Assembly (NCBI RefSeq): GCF_901709675.1 | Contig: NC_051099.1 | Coordinates: 5,644,001-5,708,000, forward strand | Length of the DNA: 64,000 nt | Direction of reading: 5' to 3' | DNA from: Syngnathus acus | Lineage: Eukaryota; Chordata; Actinopteri; Syngnathiformes; Syngnathidae | In this document: positions 1 through 11,450 of the stretch, piece after piece | Numbering within the stretch: position 1 is the first letter of the stretch | Layout: each line of letters starts with the position of its first letter | Made by a program: the position numbers and the translations under genes | Notes under the pieces: generated by a model | Database searches by the model: none | Told to the model about the DNA's origin: nothing | Seen by the model: the letters and a program-made list of their open reading frames with translations, nothing else

Positions 1-534
1 GAAATGCTACCGGGCATGGCAAGAAGATTTCTACTAACCACAAAACGCTATAACACTCTTTGTGTTGGCGCATATGGTGTAACTGTCAAATTTGAATAAA
101 GAGGCTGAAATTATTTGCGGAAAAAATACGTGGAATTAATCGGGAGGTGGCCAATCTGCCGATTTCACCTCAGTCAGCATCTAAAGCGGGGATTCCCAAC
201 TAGGTGTGTGCAAATGATATTTCTAGAGGTGCTAAAGCATATTTTCATCAGCGCTAAAACATTTTGGCACATTTACTGTTTTATAAAAAAGGTCCCCGAC
301 TGTGGCGGCGTACCGCTACGTGAGCTACTGGGATTTTATTTCTGTATTTATTTTAGAGGGCCGTATACATCAGTCACTCGACCCCTAGCACCATTTTGTG
401 AAATCTTTTGATAAAAAAATTCCATCAATGAACTTTTATCTGAGAAAATATCTAAACGATAGTGAAACGCAAACTGTTGACCTTAACAATAAGCACTAGT
501 CTGCAAATAAGATGTCGAGAATCCCTTTTCTTTG
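1..534. other. Unannotated non-coding sequence
   Basis: I see no gene, repeat or regulatory motif I can support here. The open frame at 115-411 starts at TTG, has no recognisable motif and fits chance. Confidence 0.6.
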
Positions 535-600
535 CTATCAAGATTCAAATCCAGAACCTCTCCACTACGATGCAGGCACGCTAACCACTGTGCTGACCTT
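535..600 (-). repeat. Degenerate tRNA-headed SINE-like fragment
   Basis: On the minus strand this reads GCACAGTGGTTAGCGTGCCTG, then GAGGTTCTGGATTTGAATCT. That is the layout of a pol III A box (GTGGTTAGCGTG) followed by a diverged B box (GGATTTGAATC), as found in teleost tRNA-derived repeats. Only the head is present and no tail is visible. A related head lies at 13957-14020 on the plus strand. The folding bases of a functional tRNA are not kept, so I do not call a tRNA gene. Confidence 0.5.
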
Positions 601-736
601 TGACCGGAGGAAAAAATGTTTCACAACTCTGTTTTTGAACCAGACTGTGTTGAATGTAATAATCTAGTTTGTCACAAGCGCCTTTGCCTGGCTAGCGCCG
701 CCATTAGCTAAATCCCTCCGGTTGGATAGCTTAGTC

Positions 737-887
737 CAGGGGTTTGAGTTTGAGTTTATCAAACAAATTATCAGGCTCCTGCAGAACGTGAGGATGAACT
801 GATCATTTGAATCAGGTGTGTTTAACGAGGGAAACTTGGAAAACATGTAGGAATGCGGCCCCCGAGGACTGGAGTTTGAGACCCCTG
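737..887. mobile_element. Miniature non-autonomous hAT element with perfect 8-bp target duplication
   Basis: The element begins CAGGGGTTTGAGTTTGAG and ends GGAGTTTGAGACCCCTG, the CAGGGGT...ACCCCTG ends of the hAT/Charlie type. The 8 bp before it (729-736) and after it (888-895) are both GCTTAGTC, an exact target-site duplication of the length hAT transposases make. At 151 bp it cannot encode a transposase and must have been moved in trans. The terminal inverted repeats match over only about 7 bp, so the ends have drifted, while the duplication is intact. Confidence 0.85.
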
Positions 888-2067
888 GCTTAGTCCATTG
901 ATCACACACATTTGTAAAAGACGAATAATTACAGGCACGTTTGTCACCAGAAGCCGACAGACCCGCCTCTAAAACCAGTCTGGCAAAAAAATCACGGCTG
1001 GCTGGAGAAGGTGAGCAGCGCCCGAGTCAGCAGCAATGCGAAGCGCTAAAGCCGCTAACCCAGATAGCCCGAGAGAGAAAGAGCACGACATTAAAGGGAA
1101 TTCGCAAATGAAGTCGAACATGACTGAACGCACCAATTCTCCAGACGGGCGACATTACAGTACACAGCGCGAAGAAAAGCCAAGATCATTACGTTCCCAG
1201 CAGGTTGAACTTAAACGACAGGGAAACTCTCCAGAGTGCAAAAGGATTGCAAATATATCAAGTATCGTTTCGTTTTCATACCGTTCCGCTTTCACACTAT
1301 GATACCGAAGAAGGGTCGAAGGCTTGCAACTTTTTTCAAACTAAAGGAGAATTGAAGCTCACAATTGGGTTGATCTTTATTCTACTAATTATTTTTTGCT
1401 TGCATAGCTGACAACTTGGTGTTCTTCTAATATGGAAAGAAAAAAAAAAAATCTGGCCAGATCGCAAACGAATCTTAAGGTTGACGTTTGTCAGCTGGAA
1501 ATCCACTTGCCGGGTCCTCAGCTCCGGCAGCACGTTACCGTTTGTCTGCCAAGAAATAACGCGTCGAGGTAAGCCCGGAAGAGGCTCTCCTTTTCGATGG
1601 TTTCTCGGCAGACGAGATGAGCCAAATTGGACGGAATCACAAGAGTCTCACTCGCGCTCAAGATGTGTCTCTTATCTGTTTCTGCCACAGGCACTTAAAA
1701 AGGACACATTAACTTTCACCCGCTAGGCTGTCACAGCAAAGGGTAAAAACAGCAAATTCAGATGTTCACCTTTTTACCTTGTGGAGGATATGTTTACCGC
1801 TTTTGGAATTCATCAGCTTCTTCCATTCTCTCCGTTACTTGGAATCAGCGCTTCACATAATTAGACATAACAGAGACGGTTAAGGAAGCCATCCTCAATC
1901 TTGAAGGCTTCTTCCCTTCGCCTCGTTTCCTTGTTAACGATACCTTTGTATTTAGCTCGTTTCGAGTAAAAACGTTACATTTCTGGGGTAGGCAATAAGT
2001 GAGGACATTTTGACCTTTGTAACTGAAGAAGACAAAACATCATGAAATATTAATTTCACTCATAAGG
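888..2067. other. Unannotated non-coding sequence
   Basis: No gene or repeat is supported. A possible 74-bp exon inside it (1495-1568) is listed separately. A run of A residues lies near 1440-1451. Confidence 0.55.
1495..1568 (+). other. Speculative exon-like segment
   Basis: The segment is preceded by TTGACGTTTGTCAG, which resembles a branch point plus 3' splice site, and is followed by GTAAGC, a good 5' splice site after CGAG. Read from its first base it is open for 24 codons (starting LEIHLPGPQLRQ) and would leave in phase 2. I do not recognise the peptide. Splice-like borders around short open frames are common by chance, so this is a candidate only. Confidence 0.12.
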
Positions 2068-2483
2068 TACCGTATTTTCCAGACTATAAGGCGCACCTAA
2101 AAACCTAAAATTTTCTCAAAAGCCGACAGTGCGCCTTATAGTCCGGTGCGCCTTATATATGGACCAAATTCCTAAATTGAAACTGGCCCGAAGCATTGTG
2201 TCATGAAATCAATCATATGTGGCCCGCTGAAGACTACGAATCATGAATCAAAAAGACTATGGATCATTATTTTGTGATTATAAAGTAATTTGTTGCGTCT
2301 GAAGTTGAAATAAAAAAGATAAAATGGAGAATGATTTGATTTGGATTAAAAATCTGACATGATGCATTAATCTTGCGCCTTATAGTCCGGTGCGCCTTAT
2401 ATAAGGACAAAGTTTTAAAATGGGCCATTCATTGAAGGTGCGTTTTATAGTCCGGTGCGCCTTATAGTCCAGAAAATACGGTA
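2068..2483 (-). mobile_element. TA-flanked inverted-repeat MITE, subfamily A, copy 1 (inverted)
   Basis: The left end is TACCGTATTTTCCAGAC and the right end is GTCCAGAAAATACGGTA, imperfect inverted repeats flanked only by TA. Just inside both ends are repeats of CTATAAGGCGCACC or its complement. The centre (AATCATGAATCAAAAAGACTATGGATCATTATTTTG and surroundings) recurs at 4647-5031, 26038-26388 and 43753-44147 in the opposite orientation. A TA duplication fits the Tc1/mariner/pogo superfamily, although the superfamily is inferred. There is no coding capacity. Confidence 0.85.
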
Positions 2484-4646
2484 GATGCTTTTCTTAATGG
2501 CGAAAAAATACGAGACGTCCCAAAACTCCCCATCTTTACTTCCACCTCACGTCTGAGCCCATCACCGTTTGACAGCTTAGACTTTTTTGTAAGCATATTA
2601 TTCTCTCGGCCGTGACTCGCCAATTGCCGTCGGAGCAGTGTTACAAAATTGCTACCTGTTTTTCCAAGTTTTTCCATCTCCAACTGTGGGTGAGCGCCAG
2701 TTTAAAAAGCTTTATGGCCATCAAGCGCTGTGGTACAATTTATCCATGTGGAGTTTCTCAAAACAAAATGTTTTTCTTTCCAAATGTTGTCACTCAGAAT
2801 GTTCTACAATCATTGCCGGTCGAGTTAATAAAGTAGACAGTTTCAACTCGGAACTAGCCATCCATCCATTTCATACCTCTAGAACAATTTAGAGCTATCA
2901 ATTATCCTGACATGCATGTTTTTTGGAATGTTTGAGGAACTTGTGCTTGAGAACCCCGGGAGTAAGGGACACATACATAATTATTGAATCACTCAATCCA
3001 GAGCTCAACTCAAGCCCGTAAAAGCCACTCCAAATTTGATCGGTAAGTCTTCCTAAAATGGAGACCCGTGTCCTGGATGTCCCAGCACTTCTATCAATCT
3101 ACAGTCGTGTCTGAGCGAGGCAGACCTTTTATTGCCACTGATCCACACTGAATGTCGCAGGCACTTCCATTCTTTGTCCATTTGTCCGCAACTCGGTCAA
3201 TGGAGGGGATTGGGGAAAAAACAGGCCCCGGTGTCCCCAGCGAGAGTTCGGCTTTCCCGGGCCAAGTTTCCTTGGTAACAAAGCTGTTGAGCCTTGAAGC
3301 TCCTGCGGGTGCATTCCCATTTGCACTTTGTAAAAAGGTGAGGCAACAGGATTTGGACTGACAGTGCATAGTCACCGGGGGCCTGTTGGCTACATGAAGC
3401 AATTTTGATAGATCAGCGGTTGAGCCATAAAAGGGAGAGCGCTTGTCGATCTCACTTTATAAGAAAAGGACCTGAAAAGGACGTTTTCCTCCCCCCGGCG
3501 AAACGCCGGCTCCCGGATGTGGTTTATTGCCACGCTCGGGCAGCAAATCTTTGAGCTGGTGTTTGAAGAATGAAACATACAAACTTGAGACAAACATCGA
3601 GTCTCCTAACATTCCAACTGGGTCACATATCTACACGGAATCATTTTACGTAATATGCTTACTTTAGACTGAAGCTTGGTTTAAACCCGTTTTTCTGGTA
3701 GATTGTGATGTCACTCTCTAAAATAAGACATCAAGCAATTGGTTGTTAGTTTAATCATTCATTAGCACGCCTCCTTTAATAAAGGAGACCAAGCCGCCAG
3801 GTCATGACTAAGAGCACAATGCATCTGCAAGCATTCTGTAAGATGCTGATAAGGGCCACTACTGGCAACTTAAACAAAAGCCAGTTGTGCTGACGTAGCG
3901 CTACGAGACGCCTATAGAGCTTAGTAAATAAAGCCATTCAAGCAACCGTTGGCCTCATTCAATTTGTGAGAGCAAGCTGCTCTGCGCTCTTTAGTGACTT
4001 TGTTTTTCTGTCGGCTACCGAGAGCAAGGGGACTAACGCGGCCTCGCCTCGCACTTCAGGAGGTTAGACATCCCACGAGGCGACTAATGTTGTCTTTGCT
4101 AATCAAGATGTTGGAGAAAGAGCGAGGCAAAAGGGAAAGAGCGTCGGAATGAAGCCGTCTTGTGTCGCTCCCCCGGGCTGCGCAACGCAGGCCAGGCGTG
4201 GAGGAAATCACAAGCCCGAGCGTTAATGAAAGAGGCAGGCCTAACGACACTGCACTGAGGCGAAGGCTGTAAAAACGAAGAATGCTTGACAGGGTTCTAG
4301 GTAAAGGCTGACAACAGGGCTTTGTTGGGTTTTGCCTTCTATCACAGGCTTATCAGATTCATAATGACTGATGAATCGTACCTTGAGCACCAAAAAAGTC
4401 ACAGGGGGGGCCACCATTGTTCTAAAAAATTGCAATCGTGTTCGTTTCTCCTCCAGCGTTACTTACTCTCTCTGAGTTTTTGCTTTTTGACAGTCATTTC
4501 TGAAGATGCTACGTTAGCATTACATTAGCCACCAGTCTGAATCAATCCATCCGCCCAATACCTAAAAATATCTTTCATGGGGAATAAAATCCTAGTCCTT
4601 TGTTTAAATAATTTGTGATATATTTATGGTGACGAATAATTGTCAA
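2484..4646. other. Unannotated non-coding sequence
   Basis: No gene or dispersed repeat is supported. A near-perfect inverted repeat CTCCTTTAATAAAGGAG lies near 3771-3787 and is too short to interpret. The short open frames in both strands look like chance. Confidence 0.55.
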
Positions 4647-5029
4647 TACCGTATTTTCCAGACTATAAGGTGCACCGGACTATAAGGCACACCTTCAACG
4701 AATGACCCATTTTAAAACTTTGTCCTTATATAAGGCGCACCATTAATGCATCATGTCAGATTTTTAATCCAAATCAAATCATTCTCCATTTTATCTTTTT
4801 TATTTCAGATGCAACAAATAACTTTATAATCACAAAATAATGATCTATAGTCTTTTTGATTCATAGTCTTCAGCGGGCCACTTATGATTGATTTCATGAC
4901 ACAATGCTTCGGGCCAGTTTAAATTTAGGAATTTCGTCCATATATAAGGCACACCGGACTATAAGGCGCACTGGCGGCTTTTGAGAAAATTTTAGGTTTT
5001 TAGGTGCGCCTTACAGTCCGGAAAATATG

Positions 5030-5031
<2 letters not shown>
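4647..5031 (+). mobile_element. TA-flanked inverted-repeat MITE, subfamily A, copy 2
   Basis: It starts TACCGTATTTTCCAGAC and ends GTCCGGAAAATATGG, running directly into a (TA)n tract. It shares the subfamily A centre (TTAATGCATCATGTCAGA near the left, GGGCCAGTTTAAATTTAGGA near the right) with the copies at 2068, 26038 and 43753. The right terminus carries a C-to-T change. It is non-coding. Confidence 0.85.

Positions 5032-5032
<1 letters not shown>

Positions 5033-5087
<55 letters not shown>
5033..5087. repeat. (TA)n microsatellite at the end of a MITE
   Basis: About 27 uninterrupted TA units directly abut the right end of the preceding element. Either the element inserted into an existing TA-rich site, or the TA target duplication seeded the expansion. 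Confidence 0.95.
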
Positions 5088-5091
<4 letters not shown>

Positions 5092-6012
5092 ATCATGACA
5101 ACTTTTGAAGGAAATAATTATTTAATTCCACTATAATTGTGGTGGGAACTATTTGCACGTTAACAGGGCAACATTTCGCAATGCTCTCCATACCACTCAG
5201 ACAGAATGTCTTAACTTGTTTGCCTTATGCAAGCTGCTCCAAAGTGGCATTTCAACAAGGCTCGGCACGTGCAGAGCAACGCAGAGCGGTACACACAGGC
5301 ACAAACCGAGGCGCTATTTTGACACCGCGCACGCCACGTCATGTGGACCGATACGTAGGAGGGCGCGCATGATATCGTAATTCTACTGATCTCGACGTTG
5401 GCGAGGTAACCAAAAAGATGCTGGGAAGAAGTCGGCGGCAAAAATACAGAGGAGCCTTGGAAGTGAAGACCTTTTCGAATCGGGTCGTTGTTACTTGAAA
5501 TGTAATCCGCGTTGCATTCTGGTTGGCAGTACTTCTGTCAATCCAAAGCCGATAGTGGGAAGCAACTCTACATTCTCTCAGAAGCCGAAATAGTCTAATC
5601 TGTATCGGGAAAATGAATCATTAAGTCTCCATCGCTAAGTCTTAAATGTATGTAGAGCATCCAGTTCAAAGAGCAAATGGAACCTAACCTCTAAAGCTGA
5701 ACGACCCAATTGGTGTTTGATCCAAATTTCCCAACATCAAAGACCAGCAATTGCTTTTTTGGGGCTTTTTGTGTGCGCAAACCTCAATAGAAGATAAATA
5801 TAGATGCTTTCATCATGTTTGTAAACAAAAGCGGCAGGGTACGCCGGGTGGCAGAACGTCACGATATAGCCGACCTGAACTGAAAACAATGACAACTTGT
5901 TGTGTTTAGCAAACATAATGGCTAGCATGCTAGCTGACAACAAATAACTAGCTTGCGTCAAAAGTAAACAAATTGTACCATTGATTAACCCCTGATTAGT
6001 TTCCAAACAGTT
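5088..6012. other. Unannotated non-coding sequence
   Basis: Nothing supported. A 14-bp perfect palindrome GCTAGCATGCTAGC sits at 5921-5934. Confidence 0.55.
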
Positions 6013-6437
6013 CTACATGAGAGTGCCCCTTTGTACATTTAAATATATTTCAACAGATGAAAATTCAATTTTGCTCCACTGGACTGCACATTTACATTCT
6101 GATAAAAGAGTACGAACTAGCGAGTACTGCCGGGAATCATAATCAATGTAGACCTTGTTCAGCTCCCGAGATGGACTCATTATAATTTGCATGGAGCCGT
6201 CCTTCCTGGTTTCTCTGAGGTATTCATCAGGACTATAAAGCAATGGTCTTGTACGGTACGTGCTAGGCAAGTTGGGAGAGCCCGTGAGGAGAACTCCAAA
6301 ATGTGTTAAATTAGCACGATGGACACACTCAATGATGCTGAATGATAGTTCATACTGCCCAAAGATTTTTTTTATCCGGCCGCTGCCTTTTTTGCATCGC
6401 CGCAACTTGTTCTGATCTTTCTTTTTGCGAAGCAACT
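6013..6437 (-). other. Open frame with a splice-acceptor-like upstream border, unrecognised
   Basis: On the minus strand a 140-codon frame ends at a stop at 6013. Its first codon is TTG, so it lacks its own ATG, but it directly follows GCGCTGACCTTTCAG, a good branch point plus 3' splice site. It could therefore be read as a terminal exon. The predicted peptide has a balanced composition with a basic start (RKKKDQNKLRR) and no hydrophobic segment. I recognise no domain. Third-codon bases show no bias, and several frames of this length are expected by chance in the window. Confidence 0.15.
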
Positions 6438-7667
6438 GAAAGGTCAGCGCTAATTGTCCGCAAAAGCCTACTCGAGGGCCTGGTGGTTTTAATTCAGAGA
6501 AACCTGATTAGAATCTAAATGCTTGGGGGGGTCAGCTGTGCAACTTGAATCAACATCAGTTGTTTTGGACCGCTCAGTCAGATATAATTTAAAACTGTGG
6601 GGGGGGAACACAGTTTAATTCAACTGAGGTCATGTTTGTGTGCTGCTGTTTTGGTTAGCAAAGGAGTTGAAATGTAGTTGGTAGTTAATGCCTTTTTCAC
6701 GGACATACTATATACATAATCAGACAAATCTTAACCTGGCGGGGGCAGAAAAAGGTCCAATTTCCGCCTTCCCGTTTCTCCCTCATATGCCCGAAGCGCT
6801 TTGAGAGGCCGTGAAAGACCCACCGAGGTTAATTATTTGGCGCATGATCTGTTTATTTATCCGACTTGTTCCAGCCGCTCTTATCTATTCCTTCCCAGTA
6901 AGCTAGAAAGTGGCATGAATTCTAATAAACGCCACCCCCCCTCTGGGTGGAAGTTGACTCGGAAGATCACTGGTGGACGACAAAGCAGTTGAGCTCGATC
7001 GGTACTGCTTAACGACGTGCTGCACCTCTAAGTGAAAATATGTCTTTGTGGTTGCTTGCTGTTTTTTAGACCAAATTGTAGAAGAAAAATGCTGTCTACT
7101 TCCAATCCACACTTAGTTTTAAAGTGTTTGGGGTGGATTATCTTGACAATAAATAAAGATTTGGATTGTTTATTTGTACTTTGACACTTATCAATTCACT
7201 CCGGAAATGCGTTTAATTAAAACAACGTATTACCAATGTTGCGGAATGGATTGTCTTGGAGCAAAGAGGTAATAAATCACCAGATTGTCAAACGCCTTCA
7301 AGTCCCAAACTCTTGTTCATCTGCATGACGAGCAAGCGCTCGCTACTTTCCCCTCAGCCGCCGTCGCCGCCTTATAAATCAATTATTCAGAGCCGTGGAA
7401 CCAGTCCCTCTAATATTTCCACCGCCCTCCGCAATATCAATTGAAATCATGAAGATGAGCGAGCGCATTTCATCTCCGCTCAAATCCGCCGGAGTGGAAC
7501 CAAACGCTCCCGAGTCATCGCACCAGTGGACTTACCAGAAGCTCTGGTTTCTCGCAAGTTTAGTTCAGAAACTTTCAATAAATGTTGGCTTCTGAGACTC
7601 GCCTATCATATTTTGTAAGAATGAAGGCGTCGTGATATCATACTGAATTTGACGGGGGGGGGGGGTC
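6438..7667. other. Unannotated non-coding sequence with a G12 tract at its end
   Basis: No gene is supported. A run of twelve G residues lies at 7654-7665, immediately next to the 3' end of the following retroelement. Confidence 0.55.
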
Positions 7668-8070
7668 TTTCAAGATTCAATATTCAAGAGTTTTTATTCG
7701 CCATGTTTGAGCGTGCCAAACAAGGAATTTGACTTCGGTAAATCACAGCCTCTGTTCAACATTTAGGTGACTAACACTCAGGACGTGAAAAATGGCAAAT
7801 ATTCTCAAACATCCCCTGATCTTAAACTCCCAAGAGGGCAAGGAAAAACTCAAAACTCCAGCTAGGGGAAATGAGAAACCTTGAGAAGAGACCACAGATG
7901 GGAGGGTCCCTCTTCCAGGATGACCAGGCTGCAATGGATGCAGAGAGGACACATAGTACAAACAGTGTAGACAATTCAAAAAAGGAGCAGGATGTTATTG
8001 CACATTTAGTTGGTATTTTTGTTGTGTTATCGCACATCTCCAGACTAACTTTGATAAATTCAGTATAAAA
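7668..8070 (-). mobile_element. 3' part of a teleost retroelement (minus strand)
   Basis: Read on the minus strand, the segment ends ...CGAATAAAAACTCTTGAATATTGAATCTTGAAAG, an AATAAA-like signal followed by a short (TTGAATC)n tail, as in LINE/SINE 3' ends. Inside, the plus-strand text CAAGGAAAAACTCAAAAC, GGGAAATGAGAAACCTTG and CTTCCAGGATGACCAGG is, as I recall, a widely dispersed teleost repeat. No reverse-transcriptase motif is present, so only the non-coding 3' region remains. Overlapping open frames here are repeat-derived. Confidence 0.65.
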
Positions 8071-9074
8071 AGCACAGGCAAATAAACACCAGATCTGTTA
8101 ATGATGTGGCAATTATGCAAGATCTCTTCTGTTTTTATTAATGGTGATATTTGCAGAGTTGAGAAAACGAGCGAGAGAAAAAAAAACGTGTTACACGGGG
8201 AAAAATAACATCAGTAAAGAAGGCTTTTTAACTGTCATTAATGGCTTTAAAATCCCCTTTTTGGAATAGATAAGGTGAAACGTGAGGCGCTTCTTTCGTA
8301 CTTTTAAGTGTTCTCCAGTGGAATGTGACTCATCTTTATCGTCGGGCGCAAAGCGGATGAATGCGTCTTGCACTCGACCCGCCACACGCTCAAGAGAGAT
8401 GTAGTTAGCGGCGTCATTTGTAATAAGACGAGCGCGGGGGAGCCATTAAGGCTCGTCTCGTATTTGACTTTTGCGAGGAGCGGGGATGCTCGACAATCGC
8501 CGTAGTAACCGCAAGTCACATTTGTCAAGTTAACACACATTCTCTAGCGGGTGCAAGGAAATGAATGAATGAATGAATAAATATTAAAAAAATGGAAAAA
8601 AAAAAAAGGGCCCACCCACATTCGTGATTCAACGCGGTACCACATTAGCATAACAGCTGTGGGCACAGTGAATTAAAAAAAAAAAGGGAAAAATGTCTAG
8701 GGATTGAGTAAATCCGGTCTGCAACAGACGTCGAACACGTAATAAATCCGATTGGCTTTAAAAGAGAAGAAAGCATCGTGTTCTTCTTCATGTCTCTTCT
8801 GTAACCACAAGAGGAGTTCCCAAACCTCCCGTCTTCAGCTACTTCAGTTCCAATTTTGAGATGGACCCTGCAGCAAAGACCGCAAGCACTTTGGACTCCT
8901 CCAGGGATGCAGCGGAAACATCACAGAGTACATATTAATGAAAACATCTCCCATGATTTCATTAAGAGGAACTGAAGTCAGCTGAAGTCATTAAATTGCT
9001 GTATCACATATTCCACAACTAAAATGAGCCCATGCTGTCAATTGCAGCTTGCTTGTTTTAAGGTAACTTCAGGT
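8071..9074. other. Unannotated non-coding sequence with (TGAA)n
   Basis: No gene is supported. A short (TGAA)n tract lies at 8562-8582, and A-rich runs lie near 8597-8607 and 8674-8685. Confidence 0.55.
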
Positions 9075-9555
9075 ACATTCTCATCAAACGTCCATGAAGT
9101 AAAATGCGGCGTGCCCCAAGGTTCCATTTTAGGTCCTTTATTATTTCATTTACTGTATATCTGCTCCCTCTTGGGAGGCTAATTAGGCGGGACGGAATAC
9201 ATTTCCACAACTGAACTGAATCGTGGACATCAAATCCTGGAATGACAGAGAACTTTTTCCAACTTAACCAGGACAAGACGGTCGCTTTAATCAGAGAGAG
9301 AGAAAGGTTGAACTAAAATACACACACACCCCTCTACATCCCTCACCTTAGTGATTTTGTGGACACTGATCGCACTTATATTCTGTATACAGTATTATTT
9401 AAAGAACATAGCATAGAGTCTCTCTCTTTCTAACATGGAGCTGCATGCTTTTATCACCAACCAAATTGATTATTTTAATGTCTGGGCTTCCTAAAATCTC
9501 ATGTCTACTGCGCAGAATTTTGAAATGTCTACACTGGCTCCCCATTTGTTTGAAT
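9075..9555 (+). pseudogene. Decayed LINE reverse-transcriptase (ORF2) fragment
   Basis: From 9075 the plus strand translates TFSSNVHEVKCGVPQGSILG followed by PLLFH, the conserved GVPQGS-LGPLLF block of non-LTR retrotransposon reverse transcriptases. After a frameshift it reads LLPLGRLIRRDGIHFH, the segment that normally runs straight into the catalytic YADD box. YADD and roughly 40 residues after it are missing. The frame resumes at 9226 as DIKSW, then (one extra base) MTENFFQLNQDKT. Near 9438 it reads ELHAFITNQIDYFN, and near 9515 ILKCLHWLPICL, matching the region after the RT domain. The motifs fit the L2/Jockey group of LINEs. Frameshifts and deletions mean it is dead. No ends or target duplication are visible. 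Confidence 0.85.
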
Positions 9556-10529
9556 GGGTTGGAGTAAGAGTAGGCATCGTTCGACACACTTTTCAAAAAT
9601 GGCTCCCCTTTTGTTCTAAATTAGCGATGCAGAGGAATGGAATACTTTCGTGCTTCTTTGGTGTCTTCTAAAAATGTCTCATGGGCTCAAAGCATGCAAC
9701 AACCAAAAAATAAGAACAATAAGCTAACATACTTTCCAGGAGCTGTAATTTCCTCATTTAAACTACAGTGAGGGGGTGGGGTTACTAAAATATTAAAGAG
9801 TGCTTTAAAATCACAGAAGAAAAGCACTGAAACTCATATGGTGTGCTTGTAAATAAAAGATGATTTTCCCTGTCAACCTTTTCAAAATGCAGTCGTACGA
9901 AAGCGAGGAGCTCGAGAAGGAAAAATCTTCAAAGATATTGTTTGTTTGTTTTCTTTCTTGATGCCGTTATACAATACTCTTAAGTCATGCGGGGAGATCC
10001 CACGCTTGCGCAATTTGTTTTTGGTAAACATTTATTTCTACAGTCATGAACTTCAATTAGAGTAAATCGGGCTAGTTACAATGTTTGGTTTGGTTCGTTC
10101 TCCCTGTTGGTCAAGTCCATAGAATGTACTGGTTGGAGGGACAAATTCACAGTTCCAAGAGATGTTACCTCTGACTGACGACAACGGAGGACACGGTCGC
10201 CGCCATCAGCTTTTTGAAGCTGATCAGAAGCGTCTTCGCCTAAAGTCGTCTGCGCATTCTCGCATTGGTGTTGTATTCATGTGTAATCAGCAGCTGACAA
10301 GGCGGCTCACAATTACAATTTCATCTCGCTGTTTGATTGCCTTTATGAATACTCGTGGGGTGGTTCATTCAGAGTTCATCTTTTATCTTTTGCTTTTTTA
10401 AACATTCATCTAAGGGCAGGGTGCTTTGAGGCATCAGAGTGACACCAAAACGATACGGCCCTTTTGAGATCTTACAAAATGTGAAAGAATGAATTTCGGA
10501 TAATAAATGTATATAGCAAAATATATAGA
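9556..10529. other. Unannotated non-coding sequence
   Basis: Nothing supported. The first part may still hold unrecognisable remains of the LINE that precedes it. Confidence 0.5.
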
Positions 10530-10707
10530 TAAATAAAATAAAATATTGTTAGTCACAGTTATGAGTTTGTTCATGGAATAAACTTAAGGTCAAGGTTTCA
10601 TTATACTCAACATAAAGTAAAATAAAATAAAATATGGTCAGTCCCAGTTGCAAGTTTGTTCATGGAATAAACTTGAGGTCAAGATTTCATTATACTCAAT
10701 ATTATGC
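10530..10707. repeat. Diverged 89-bp tandem duplication
   Basis: Two neighbouring units with a period of about 89 bp share AAATAAAATAAAATAT, GTTTGTTCATGGAATAAACTT and TTTCATTATACTCAA. They differ at several bases, so the duplication is not recent. The ATAAA-rich joint suggests the unit could come from a retroelement 3' end, but I see no other evidence for that. Confidence 0.8.
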
Positions 10708-11450
10708 TCGAATCATTCTTCGACCACATAATGGCAGACAACGGCAAATATTCTCTCTACTTCCATACAATAGGCAAGTGTCTATTTTGTTCCATTTTAC
10801 CTTCCTGAAGGTTTAACAATAGAAATTCTAAACCTTCAACCAAGCATAAACTTGAAAAATAACCTGTGCGAAGAGTTGCTTTCAGGAAAGCAGGTCATAC
10901 ACATTCAAAACATACTAAAAAAGAAAAGCATTGTAGCAATACAGCATGACCTTTAAAGAGAGTCTGACCAGCAAAGTGATGTGCACAGAAAGGATTCTTG
11001 CCTCTCTTCTGATTGTTCCTTCTGACAATCTTTCCCAAGGTCCACTGGAATTTGAAAAATAAAAAAGTGCTATGGAGAAAGGTCAGCAAAGGGACTCTTT
11101 TTTGCTGTGCTGAACTTCAGAACAACTCAAGGTTTCGCACAAGTGGAGGATAAGGGGATGTCTTGACATATTTACTTTATATATTCCCCCTCTCGCATAG
11201 AGATGCACTCAGTCAGTCATTTTGGACTTTACACATTGGGCAGAATAGATTTTTATTTTAACAGATGGGTACAACAGTGGAACCTTCAAGGTCGAAGGCA
11301 CCAGCTTCCATTTGTTCCAAATGACAAATTACTTTCCCCCCTTAAGAGATCATGTACATTAAAATAAGCTGGCCCAGGCTAACAGATCAAAATTGGAACC
11401 AAAACGCGCAAACTGTTTCGAGTCTAATGACAAATTTGTGACTTCTGATG
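10708..11450. other. Unannotated non-coding sequence
   Basis: No gene, repeat or motif is supported. Confidence 0.55.
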
